Source: Bog-756 sp963699055
Lineage (GTDB): Bacteria; Actinomycetota; Acidimicrobiia; Acidimicrobiales; RAAP-2
DNA length: 64,000 nucleotides
Assembly (NCBI GenBank): GCA_963699055.1
Contig: CAVOTA010000002.1
Span: 1,054,001-1,118,000 of the forward strand
Direction: 5' to 3'
This document shows, piece by piece, positions 17,988 through 29,277 of this stretch. The position numbers were made by a program, and so were the translations under genes. A model generated the notes under the pieces. That model did no database searches and was not told the DNA's origin. It was given only the letters and a program-made list of their open reading frames with translations. Within the stretch, counting starts at the first letter, position 1. Each line of letters starts with the position of its first letter.

Positions 17988-19593
17988 CCCCGATCGGCGG
18001 TCGCCGGCCGGGTCGCCGGGTGTGCGTGTCGCTACTGCTCCGTTCATCACCCTTCGTGGTCAGACCACCACGTCATGACGTTTCGTTTGCCGGACGCCGA
18101 TCGGCGCCATATCTTCGCCGCTGTCGCCGCAACTGGCGGTGCGGAGGGGACCGGTCGATTCGGGCCCGGGCGACGCGACGCCGACTCCGGGGGGAGCTAC
18201 GAGGGGGAGGTCCGGCGTGACCGAGTCCAGTGCAGGTGTGACCATGCCGTCCGGTCGGTCGGACGGGGGACGGCGGTCCGGAAGAACACGACGCGCCACG
18301 ACATGCGGGCTGGTGGCCTCGTTGGTCGCCGGCGTGCTCGGCGTGACGGCGGCGGCGGTCGTGGTCTCGCCGGGGGTCGCCGGGGCGGCGACCACGCCGA
18401 CGGCGGCATCGTGGAGCGCCAACCCCAACACCAACTGCGGCACCTACGAGACGGCCAGTCCGCCGGCGGGCACGGTGTCGGCCACCGTGACCCTGTCGGG
18501 CGGTGGCGGCGGCGGCGGTGGCACCAATTCCGGCTCCGGGGGGAGCGGCGGTGCCGGCGGCGAGATCAACAGCACCACGGTCGCCCTGACGCACACGACC
18601 GGCACCGTCTCCGTGAAGGTCGGCTGCGGCGGCAACCCGGGCAACAACGGCGGGATCGACACGACCGTCAACGGCGGCAGCGGGGGTGCCGGGTACGCCG
18701 CGGGCGGAACCGGGGGCGACGGGAGCTCGTCGGTGTCGGTGGACGGCGAGTCGTCCGCCGGAGGGGGCGGCGGCGCGTCCGGTCTCTGTCTCGGCAGTGG
18801 GACCTGCACCACCGCGGTCGCCGTGGCCGGCGGCGGTGGCGGTGGCGGGGCGCGCTGGGACTGCACCGGGTCGACCGGACCCGGGAGCGGTGGCGGCGGC
18901 GGGAGCAGTGGGAGTTCGTCGGTCGCATCCGGCGGCGCCGGGACCAACGGTGACGGGACCGACGGAGCCGGCGGCGGCGGAGGTACGTCGAGCGCCGGCG
19001 GCGGCGGGGGCAACGGCTATTCGCACAGCGGGTCGACCGGTGGCGACACGCCGTACGCCTCGTCGGGCGGCGGCGGGGGCAACGGCAACGGTGGCGAGGC
19101 GGGCGCCGGTGGCGGCGGTGGCGGTGGCGGGTACACCGGTGGTGGTGGTGGTGGTGGCGACAGCTGCTCCACGGGATCGGCGGCCGGCGGAGGCGCCGGT
19201 GGCGGATCGTCCGCCGTCAACTCGTCGTATGCCGGCACCTTCGCGTACGCGTCCGGTGCGGCCGGCGGCGGCAGCAAGACGGCGGGCAGCACCGGGTCGA
19301 TCACGCTCACGTGGAACGTGGACAACCTCTCGGTGACCAACCCCGGCACCCAGTCCAGTGTCTCCGGAACGGCCATCACCAACCTGACCGTCTCGAGCAG
19401 CTACGACACGACGGGCGGGAACTCGGTGACCACCACGGCCACCGGTCTGCCCGCCGGGCTGTCGATCTCGTCCGGCGGTGTCGTGAGCGGCACCCCCACC
19501 ACCGCCTGCGCCTGCTCGGTCACCGTGACGGCCACCGACAGCCAGTCCCTGTCGGCCTCGACCACCTTCACCTGGAACGTGACCAACACGGTG

Positions 19594-21726
19594 ACGGTGG
19601 CCAATCCGGGCACCCACACCAACACGTCGGGCACGGCCATCGGCACCCTGACGCCCTCGGCCACCGACTCGTCGTCGACGGCCACCATCGCCTCGTGGTC
19701 GGCCACCGGCCTGCCCGCCGGGCTGTCGATCAACACGTCGACCGGGGCGGTCACCGGCACGCCGACCACCGCCTGCGCCTGCTCGGTCACCCTGACCGCT
19801 ACCGACTCCAAGGGGTACACCGGGTCGGCCACCTTCACCTGGAACGTGACCAACACCGTCACGGTGGCCAACCCGGGCACCCAGACCGACACGTCGGGGA
19901 CGGCCGTCCCGACGCTGACGCCCTCGGCCACCGACTCGTCGTCGACGGCCACCATCACCTCGTGGTCGGCCACCGGCCTGCCCGCCGGGACTCTCGATCA
20001 ACACCTCGACCGGGGCGGTCACCGGCACGCCGACCACCGCCTGCGCCTGCTCGGTGACCCTGACCGCCACCGACTCCAAGGGGTACACCGGGTCGGCCAC
20101 CTTCACCTGGAACGTGACCAACACCGTCACGGTGGCCAATCCCGGCACCCAGACCGACACGTCGGGCACCGCCATCCCGACGCTGACGCCGTCGGCCACC
20201 GACTCGTCGTCGACGGCCACCATCGCCTCGTGGTCGGCCACCGGCCTGCCCGCCGGGCTGTCGATCAACACCTCGACCGGGGCGGTCACCGGCACGCCGA
20301 CCACCGCCTGCGCCTGCTCGGTCACCGTCACGGCGCGGGACTCGGCCGGCACGACGGGTTCGGCCACCTTCACCTGGAACGTGACCAACACCGTCACGGT
20401 GGCCAATCCCGGCACCCAGACCGACACGTCGGGGACGGCCGTCCCGACGCTGACGCCCTCGGCCACCGACTCGTCGTCGACGGCCACCATCACCTCGTGG
20501 TCGGCCACCGGCCTGCCCGCCGGGCTGTCGATCAACACGTCGACCGGGGCGGTCACCGGCACGCCGACCACCGCCTGCGCCTGTTCGGTCACCCTGACCG
20601 CCACCGACTCCAAGGGGTACACGGGGTCGACCACGTTCACCTGGAACATGAGCAACACGGTCACGGTGGCCAACCCGGGCACCCAGACCGACACGTCGGG
20701 GACGGCCATCGGCACCCTGACGCCGTCGGCCACCGACTCGTCGTCGACGGCCACCATCGCCTCGTGGTCGGCCACCGGCCTGCCCGCCGGGCTCTCGATC
20801 AACACCTCGACCGGGGCGGTCACCGGCACGCCGACCACCGCCTGCGCCTGCTCGGTCACCGTCACGGCGCGGGACTCGGCCGGCACGACGGGTTCGGCCT
20901 CCTTCACCTGGAACGTGACCAACACGGTCACGGTGGCCAACCCCGGCACCCGGACCAGCCCGTCCGGACTGGCCATCGGCACCCTGACGCCCTCGGCCAC
21001 CGACTCGTCGTCGACGGCCACCATCGCCTCGTGGTCGGCCACCGGCCTGCCCGCCGGGCTCTCGATCAACTCCTCGACCGGGGCGGTCACCGGCACGCCC
21101 ACGGTCGCGTGCTCGTGCTCGGTGACCCTGACCGCCACCGACTCCAAGGGGTACACCGGGTCGGCTTCCTTCACCTGGAACGTCGGCAACACGGTGACGG
21201 TGACCAACCCGGGCACCCACACCGACACGTCGGGCACGGCCATCCCCACCCTGACCCCCTCGGCCACCGACTCGTCGTCGACGGCCACCATCGCCTCGTG
21301 GTCGGCCACCGGCCTGCCCGCCGGGCTCTCGATCAACACCTCGACCGGGGCGGTCACCGGCACACCGACCACCGCCTGCGCCTGCTCGGTGACCCTGACC
21401 GCCACCGACTCGGCGGGCTACACCGGGTCGGCCACCTTCACCTGGAACATCGACCGACACGGTGACGGTGACCAACCCGGGTGGCCAGACCGACCTGTCC
21501 GGCACGGCCATCGGCACCCTGACGCCCTCGGCCACCGACTCGTCGTCGACGGCCACCATCGCCTCGTGGTCGGCCACCGGCCTGCCCGCCGGGACTGTCG
21601 ATCAACACCTCCACCGGTGCGGTCACCGGCACGCCCACCACCGCCTGTGCCTGCTCGGTCACCCTGACCGCCACCGACTCGGCGGGCTACGCCGGGTCGG
21701 CCTCGTTCCTCTGGGTCGTGGCCGAC
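19594..21726 (+). repeat. tandem array of eight 267-bp units encoding 89-residue Ig-like repeats
   Basis: Anchoring on ACGGTG followed by GCCA or ACCA, units begin at 19594, 19861, 20129, 20396, 20663, 20930, 21197 and 21465. Spacing is 267, 268, 267, 267, 267, 267, 268. The two 268 spacings, and a further 268 to the next unit boundary, mark the inserted bases. Units alternate between two sub-types: one ends TATDSKGYTGS, the other TARDSAGTTGS. This suggests expansion by two-unit duplication. Confidence 0.9.
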
Positions 21727-21802
21727 ACGGTGACCGCCGAGCCGGTTCCCGACCAGTCGTCGGTGTCGGGTACGGCGCTCACCCTCGCCAGCAGCGGCGC
21801 CT

Positions 21803-22436
21803 CCGACTCGTCCTCGACCGCCACCCTGACCTGGTCGGCCACCGGCCTGCCGGCGGGGCTGTCCATCGACCCGTCGACCGGTGCCGTCACCGGTACGCCG
21901 ACCACGGCCGGCACCGACTCGGTGACGGCCACGGCCACCGACGGCGCCGGGTACTCGGGCTCGGTCTCGTTCACCTGGACGGTCACCAACGCCGTGACGG
22001 TGACCAGTCCCGGTGACCAGTCCGACCCGTCGGGATCCGCCATCACCACCGTCGACGTACCGGCCGCCGACTCGTCCTCGACCGCCACCCTGACCTGGTC
22101 GGCCACCGGCCTGCCGGCGGGGCTGTCCATCGACCCGTCGACCGGTGCCGTCACCGGTACGCCGACCACGGCCGGCACCGACTCGGTGACGGCCACGGCC
22201 ACCGACGGCGCCGGGTACTCGGGCTCGGTCTCGTTCACCTGGACGGTCACCAACGCCGTGACGGTGACCAGTCCCGGTGACCAGTCCGACCCGTCGGGAT
22301 CCGCCATCACCACCGTCGACGTACCGGCCGCCGACTCGTCCTCGACCGCCACCCTGACCTGGTCGGCCACCGGCCTGCCGGCGGGGCTGTCCATCGACCC
22401 GTCGACCGGTGCCGTCACCGGTACGCCGACCACGGC
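21803..22436 (+). repeat. 370-bp exact overlapping direct repeat (264-bp period)
   Basis: Bases 21803-22172 are identical to 22067-22436, an offset of 264 bp, giving two to three identical 88-residue units inside the same surface-protein gene. Such exactness implies recent duplication or gene conversion, and it makes this stretch prone to recombination and misassembly. Confidence 0.85.
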
Positions 22437-24730
22437 GTGCTCGTGCGCAGTGGTCGTCACCGTGACCGACGACGCCTCCGTCTCGGGCACCGCCGCCTTC
22501 GGCTGGGACGTGGTGAACGTGGTCACCCCGGCGGTGACGACAGCCCAGACCTCGGTGTCGGGGTCTGCCGTCCCACCGGTCGCCGCTTCCGCCACCGACA
22601 GCTCCTCGACGACCACCCTCACCTACTCGGACGGGGGGACACTTCCCCCGGGTCTGGCCGTCGACCCGTCGACCGGGGTGATCTCCGGCACGCCCACCAC
22701 GGGCGGGAGCTTCGCCGTGGTCGTCACGGCCACCGACGGTGCCGGGTACGCCGCCACGGACGCCTTCACCTGGGCCGTCACCGACACCGTCACCGTGACG
22801 GGGCCGTCGGCGCAGTCGAACGTCTCGGGATCCGCCGCCACCCCGGTCACCGTCACCGCCACGGACAGCTCGACGGTGGCCACGGTGACCTGGTCGGACG
22901 GGGGGACACTGCCCCCGGGTCTGACCGTCGACCCCTCCACCGGGGTGATCTCCGGCACGCCCACCACCGGCGGGAACTTCGAGGTCGTGATCACGGCGAC
23001 GGACAGCGCCGGGTACGCGGGCTCGGCGTCGTTCCTGTGGACGGTCAGCAACCTCGTGTCCGGCGCCTCGGTGCCCGACCAGGCCGATCTCTCGGGCTCC
23101 CCCATCGCCCCGGTCGACGCCCCGGCGACGGACTCGTCGTCCACGGCCACCTTCGACTACACCGACGGCGGCACCCTCCCGCCCGGCCTGTCGGTCGGTA
23201 CCGGGACCGGCACCATCACCGGCACGCCCACCACCGCCGGGACGTACGCCGTAGTGATCACCGTGGCGGACTCGGCCGGGTACGCGGCGACGACCAGCTT
23301 CCGGTGGACCGTCACCAACGTGGTCACGCTCACCACCCCGGAGGGGGTCACCGACGTGACCGGGTGGGCGATCCCCCCGCGGACCCTGGCCGTCACCGAC
23401 TCGTCGTCGACCACGACGATCACCGGTTGGTCGGCCACCGGCCTTCCCCCTGGGCTGTCCATCGACCCCACCACGGGCGCCGTGACCGGCACACCGACCA
23501 CGGCCGGCAACTACTACGCGGTCACCGTTTCCGCCACCGACGGCGCCGGCTTCAGCGGGTCGACGCACTTCGCCTGGGACGTCACGAACCTCGTGACGGT
23601 GGCCCCCATCGCCGACCAGTCGGCACACACGTCGTATGCGGTGGCCCCGGTGACCCCGTCGGCCACGGACTCCCAGGTCACACCGGCGGTCACGTTGACC
23701 TGGTCCGCCACCGGCCTACCGCCGGGGATCGCCGTCGACCACGGGACCGGGACCCTGTCGGGAGCCCCCACCGCGCCCGGCACGTACCCGGTGACGGTGA
23801 CGGCGACGGACAGCGCCACGCCGCACCAGTCCGGGTCGACCACCTTCACCTGGTCGGTGACCACGCTCGCTCCGGTCGTCACCGGCGTGACCCCGACGTC
23901 CGGTCCGGGTACGGGCGGGACGACGGTCAAGATCGCCGGCACCGACTTCCAGGGCACCACGGCCGTGGACTTCGGGACGGTGCCGGCCTCGGTGTCGAAC
24001 GTGAACGCCGCGGGGACCCTGCTCACCGTGACGTCGCCCGCCCACACCACCGGAGCCGTCGACATCACCGTGACCGCCCGGGGTGGGACCAGCTCGGACG
24101 GCACCGCCGACCGGTTCACCTACCTCGGCCCGTCGATCAGCGCCATCTCGCCGGCCAGCGGACCGGCGGTGGGCGGCAAGAAGATCAAGATCACCGGCAC
24201 GGCGCTCACCGGGGCCACCTCGGTGACCTTCGGCGCCGTGGCGGCCACGGGCGTCAAGGTCAACCATGCCGGCACCCAGGTGACGGCGATCGTGCCGGCC
24301 GGCACGCCCGGCTCCGTCGTCATCACGGTGACCACCCCAGGCGGGACCACCGCACCGGGCCCGGCCGATACGTACACGTACCTGGGCCCGGCCGTCACCG
24401 GCGTCTCCCCCGCCGCCGGACCGGCGGCGGGCGGCACCCGGGTCACGATCGAGGGATCGGGGTTCACCGGGGCGACCACCGTCTCCTTCGGTGCCACCCC
24501 GGTCACCACGTTCACGGTGAACAAGGCGGGGACCACGATCAAGGTGGTGGCGCCGCCGGGCGTGGCCGGGGCGGTCGACATCACCGTGACGATCCCCGGC
24601 ACCACCTCCTCGCCCGTGGCCGCCGACCGTTTCACCTATGCCTGAGCACCTCCCGACGCTCCGTGCGGGCGCCGAGCTGACGCCCTCCGTCCGCCGCAGT
24701 CCGCGGCCCGACCAGAAAGCGGCTTCCACG

Positions 24731-27700
24731 ATGCACACGACCCACCCCACCCGACGTCGTCGGCGGACCCTGGCGGCTGCCGGGCTGTCCGCAGCCCTGG
24801 CCGGCGGGATGCTCGCCGTCGCCACCACCGCGGCCGCCCCACAATTGGCCGGGGCGTCCACCACCGGGGTCGCCGCCACCTGGAGCCCCACGCCGGCATG
24901 TGGCTCGTACGCGACCGCCACACCACCGGCCGGTACCGTGTCGGCCACCATCACCGTGAAGGGCGCGGGCGGTGGAGGCGGCGCGACCAATTCGGGGTCC
25001 GGGGGCAGCGGGGGCAGCGGTGACGCCGTCACCGGGACCGTCCTGCTCAACCACACCCGGGGGGCGGTCTCGGTCGAGCTGGGCTGCGGTGGCGGTGGCG
25101 GGACGGAGAACGGCGGGTCCGGCTCCACCAACGGCGGCGGTGGCGGTGGCGGCTACGCAGCCGGTGCGGCAGGCGGCCCGGCCAAGGCCGAGACGGCCTC
25201 CGTCGACGGTCGGTCCTCCGGTGGTGGTGGCGGTGGGGCGTCCGCGCTCTGCCTCGGCACCACGGGATGCACCACCCTCGTGGCCGTGGCCGGTGGAGGT
25301 GGCGGCGGTGCCGGCCGCTGGGACTGCACCGGATCCACGGGACCCGGATCGGGGGGCTCGGGGTCGGCGACGGCCACTCCCCCGACCGTCGACCCCGGCA
25401 ACGCCGGCAGCAACGGTGACGGCACCGACGGTGCCGGTGGCGGGGGCGGTACCGCCTCCGCCGGTGGTGGCGGCGGCAACGGTTACGAGCAGAGCGGGTC
25501 GGGGGGAGCCGACACCCCGACCTCGTCCGCCGGCGGGTCCGGCGGGACCGGCGGCTCCACCAGCGCCTTCTCCTACGAGGCCGGCGCGGGCGGCGGCGGC
25601 GGGGGCGGCGGCTACACCGGCGGTGGTGGTGGTGGTGGCGACGCCTGCGCCACCGGCTCGGACGCCGGCGGCGGCGGCGGGGCCGGGTCGTCGACGGTCG
25701 TGGCCACCTACAACAGCGCGACCACCTACGGCGCAGGTTCTGCCGGTGGCGGCACCTCGACAGCCGGTACGGCAGGGACCATCAGCCTGACCTGGAACGT
25801 CGACAACCTCTCGGTGACCGATCCGGGCGCCCAGTCCGACGTCTCGGGCTCCGCCGTCCCGACCCTCACGATCGCGGCCCCGCACGACTCCACGGGTGGC
25901 AACACCGTCACCTTCGGCGAGACGGGCCTGCCCGCCGGACTCTCGATCAACCCCTCCACCGGGGCGGTCACCGGCACGCCCACCACGGCCGGCTCCTACC
26001 CGGTGACGGTCACGGCCACCGACAGCCAGGCCCTCAGCGCGTCGACCTCGTTCACCTGGACGGTCACCAACCACGTGTCGGTCGCCGGCCCGGGCGTCCA
26101 GTCCGGGCTGTCGGGTGCGGCCATCACCCCGCTCGACCTGTCGGCCACCGACTCGTCGTCGACGGCCACCATCGCCTCCTGGTCGGCCACCGGCCTGCCC
26201 GCCGGACTGTCGGTCAACCCCTCCACCGGGGCGGTCACCGGCACGCCCACCACGGCGTGCTCGTGCTCGGTCACGGCCACCGCCACCGACTCGGCGGGGT
26301 TCAGCGGCTCGACCTCGTTCACCTGGACGGTCACCAACCACGTGTCGGTCGCCGATCCCGGAGCCCAGACCGGGCTGTCGGGTGCGGCCATCACCCCGCT
26401 CGACCTGTCGGCCACCGACTCGTCGTCGACGGCCACCATCGCCTCCTGGTCGGCCACCGGCCTGCCCGCCGGACTGTCGGTCAACCCCTCCACCGGGGCG
26501 GTCACCGGCACGCCCACCACGGCGTGCTCGTGCTCGGTCACGGCCACCGCCACCGACTCGGCGGGGTTCAGCGGCTCGACCTCGTTCACCTGGACGGTCA
26601 CCAACCACGTGTCGGTCGCCGATCCCGGAGCCCAGACCGACGTGTCGGGCACGGCCATCACCCCGGTAGACGCCCCCGGCACCGACTCGTCGTCCACCAC
26701 CACGCTCACCCTGTCCGCCACCGGCCTCCCGGCCGGACTGACGATCGACCCGTCGAGCGGGACCATCACCGGCACACCCACCACCGCGTGCACGTGCTCG
26801 GTCACGGTGACCGCCACCGACGGGTCCGACTACCAGGCCCAGACCACGTTCCCCTGGACGGTGACCGACGTGGTGTCGGTGACGTCACCGGGCGACCAGT
26901 CGTCCACCTCGGGCACCCCGATCAGTCCCCTCACCGTCGGGGCGTCGGACACGTCGTCCACGGCGACGGTGGGCTACAGCGCCACCGGGCTGCCCGGCGG
27001 ACTCTCGATCGACCCGTCGTCGGGCACCATCTCGGGGACCCCGTCGGTGGCCGGTTCGTACTCGGTCGTCGTGACGGCGACCGACAGCGCCGGCTTCGGT
27101 GACACCGCCTCGTTCACCTGGGTCATCACCAACACCGTGACCATGACCGATCCGGGCGCACAGTCCGACGTGTCGGGGACGGCGATCACCCCGGTCGTGG
27201 TGCCGGCCTCCGACTCGCTGGCGGGCGCCACCTTGACCTTCTCGGACGGGGGCACCCTGCCCCCGGGCCTGACGATCGACCCGTCGACCGGCGACGTCTC
27301 GGGTACGCCGACCACGGCGGGCACCTACACGGTGACCGTCACCGCCACCGACGACTCGGACTATGCGGCTCAGGTCACCTTCCCGTGGACCGTCACCAAC
27401 ACGGTGGCGGTGTCCGGGGTCGGGGACCGTACCGACGGCTCGGGATCGGCCATCACCCCGTACGCGGCCTCCGCCTCCGACTCGTCCCCGGTGGCCACGA
27501 CATCCTTCTCGGCGACGGGGCTCCCACCGGGCGTGACCATCGACCCCGCCACCGGCGAGCTCTCGGGGACACCCACGACGGCGGGAACCTATCCCGTCAC
27601 CGTGACCGCCACGGACTCGGCCGGGTTCAGCGGCTCCGCCGGCTTCACCTGGACCGTGACCAACTCGGTGGTGGTGACGTCGCCCGGTGACCAGACTCAC

Positions 27701-28712
27701 CACCTCGGGCACGACGATCGCGCCGCTCGCCGTGGTCGCCACCGACTCGTCGTCGACGGCGACCGTCACCTTCGGGGACGGGGGGACCCTCCCTCCCGGC
27801 CTCGCCGTGAACCCGGCCACAGGAGCGATCGCCGGGTCGCCGACGACCGGCGGGACCTACACCGTCGCCATCACGGCCACCGACTCGGCCGGCTTCCAGG
27901 GCTCGACGTCGTTCACCTGGCAGGTCGACGACACCGTCACCGTGACATCACCGGGTGACCAGACCAGCCGGGTCGGCGCCTCGATCCTCCCGGTGACCGT
28001 GGTGGGTGCGGACTCGTCGTCCACCGCCCACCTGACGTGGTCGGCCACCGGGCTGCCGAACGGTCTCACCATCGCACCGACCAGCGGGACGATCAGCGGG
28101 ACGCCCGTCCACTCGGGCGCCTACGCCGTCACCGTGACCGCCACCGACAGCACCGGCTTCCACAGCTCGGCCTCGTTCACCTGGGACGCCGTCGGCGCCT
28201 CGATCACGGGGATCCGGCCCGCCACCGGTCCGGGTGCCGGCGGCACCAAGGTGTCGATCACCGGGAGCGACCTCGTCGGCGCCACCTCGGTGGTCTTCGG
28301 GACCGTGCCCGCCACCCGCTTCACGGTCAACACCCACGGCACCAAGATCACCGCCTACGCCCCGGCCGAGTCGGCCGGCACCGTCGACATCGTCGTGACC
28401 ACGCCCCAGGGCCCCACGCTCCCGACGACCGCCGACCGCTACACCTTCACCGGTCCGGTGGTCACGGGACTGGGCAAGACGAGCGGGCCGGCCACGGGTG
28501 GGACCAAGGTCCTCATCTCGGGGACCGGGCTGACCGGTGCCACCGTGGTCCACTTCGGGTCGGTCGCCGTCACCACGTTCACCGTCAACAAGGCGGGGAC
28601 CAAGCTCACGGTCTACAGCCCGGCGCAGCCGGCCGGCACCGTGGACGTGACGGTGACCACGCCCGGCGGCACCAGTCCGGTGGTGGCCGCCGACCGGTTC
28701 ACGGTGACCTGA
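24731..28712 (+). pseudogene. secreted repeat protein paralogue (Gly-rich, 9 Ig-like repeats, 2 IPT/TIG) with one frameshift
   Basis: A close paralogue of the upstream gene, about 1326 residues after removal of one base. Its basic N-terminus (RRRRRT) and signal peptide end near AAAPQLAGAS. A Gly-rich domain with the same Cys pattern follows (CLGTTGCTT, RWDCTGSTGPGSGG), then about nine He_PIG units and two IPT/TIG domains (ITGIRPATGPGAGG, VTGLGKTSGPATGG). The frame breaks at 27697, where an extra T in GACTCACC turns QTTTSGTT into an unrelated tail that stops at 27958. The correct frame resumes at once and ends at 28712. The gene starts 85 nt after its neighbour in the same direction. ATG 24731 has only a weak ribosome site. 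Confidence 0.75.
26103..26639 (+). repeat. 270-bp exact direct repeat (267-bp period)
   Basis: Bases 26103-26372 are identical to 26370-26639, encoding two identical 89-residue Ig-like units in the second surface-protein gene. This is the same repeat length as in the neighbouring gene. Confidence 0.85.
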
Positions 28713-28943
28713 CCACCCGGCGCGTCCCACGCGGTGACTCCCATCAGGTGGGCACGGTGGGCCGGCGCGCCACCCGTTCGGGGCGCACGGCACCGGACGG
28801 CTCGGTCCACGGGAGTCGACGATCGGGGTCGGCGACCGGTGGAGCAGCCGGGCCGTTTTGCAACCGTCGGGCCCTTGCCATTTGCGGCCCCTGTTGCCAT
28901 CCTGGAGGTGGCGTACACGTGCAGCGCGGCGAAACGGGGCGAC
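28713..28943. other. intergenic stretch without recognised features
   Basis: About 230 bp between the surface-protein gene and the small zinc-ribbon gene. It holds two TTGCCAT copies near 28875-28900 and a short AT-richer patch (GTTTTGCAA), perhaps promoter elements. I see no gene or clear terminator. Confidence 0.3.
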
Positions 28944-29123
28944 GTGAGACTCAATCCAACGAACTCGGTACCGTGCGCGATGTGCGAGGTCCTCGTCCTG
29001 GCCGTTGACGTCCAGGCCCGGACCGACCCCCGCGTGCGCCGCCGGTGGGAGGGCCGTGCCCTGCTCTGCCCGGTGTGCGCGGCCAACCTCGACCGCGACC
29101 TCCTGCAGGCCGGCCGCCGCTAG
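28944..29123 (+). CDS. small zinc-ribbon-like protein
   Basis: A 59-residue protein starting at GTG 28944. Two cysteine pairs, PCAMC near the N-terminus and CPVC near residue 43, are separated by a basic segment (RVRRRWEGRA), the spacing expected of a small treble-clef or zinc-ribbon. Third codon positions are almost all G/C. No homologue is recognised. It could be a regulatory or nucleic-acid-binding microprotein. The start is uncertain; an internal ATG at 28980 would drop the first Cys. Confidence 0.5.
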   Translation: MRLNPTNSVPCAMCEVLVLAVDVQARTDPRVRRRWEGRALLCPVCAANLDRDLLQAGRR

Positions 29124-29228
29124 GTCGTACCCGACGCCCGGGGACCGGACACCGCCGGGTACCGCGGGTCACCCCGGGGGTCGACCGGCACCGGGCGAGA
29201 CGCGGTCCCACCCGGTGCCGTGCCCCTG

Positions 29229-29277
29229 CTGTTACTGCTCCAGCCTGCTACTGCTCCAGCCCGCTACTGCTCCAGCG
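29229..29277. repeat. three tandem copies of a 16-bp unit around the stop codon of the 29264-29755 gene
   Basis: The unit TACTGCTCCAGC with 4-nt linkers occurs three times in a row. On the minus strand each copy reads Glu-Gln-stop, so the first copy supplies the actual stop codon and the others give further stop codons downstream. It looks like slippage or a micro-duplication. Confidence 0.7.

Larger units (their letters stand above)
18217..24645 (+). pseudogene. giant secreted repeat protein (Gly-rich, about 17 Ig-like repeats, 3 IPT/TIG) with three single-base frameshifts
   Basis: If three single inserted bases are removed, this is one protein of about 2141 residues. It has a signal peptide (about 1-58, ending PGVAGAAT), a Gly-rich domain with scattered Cys (about 70-365), roughly 17 He_PIG-type Ig-like units of 88-89 residues, and three IPT/TIG domains from about 23875. 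GTG 18217 has GGGGGAGG 6 nt upstream. The breaks are at 19990 (extra A in LPAG/LS), about 21452-21455 (extra G or C) and 21594 (extra A in the same LPAG/LS position). Together they restore the original frame, which then runs to 24645. As written, the first frame ends at 21465. Likely role: surface adhesion or matrix. The breaks may be sequencing errors in a repeat array. Confidence 0.75.

Noticed and set aside
18073..21405. 1110-codon open frame on the minus strand with regular repeats
   Set aside because: It is the mirror of the 267-bp tandem array of the plus-strand gene; its periodicity derives from that array, and it has no signal peptide or recognisable domain.
19594..22436. CRISPR-like direct repeats
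   Set aside because: The repeats are 264-267 bp, contiguous, in frame and protein-coding, with no spacers and no cas genes.
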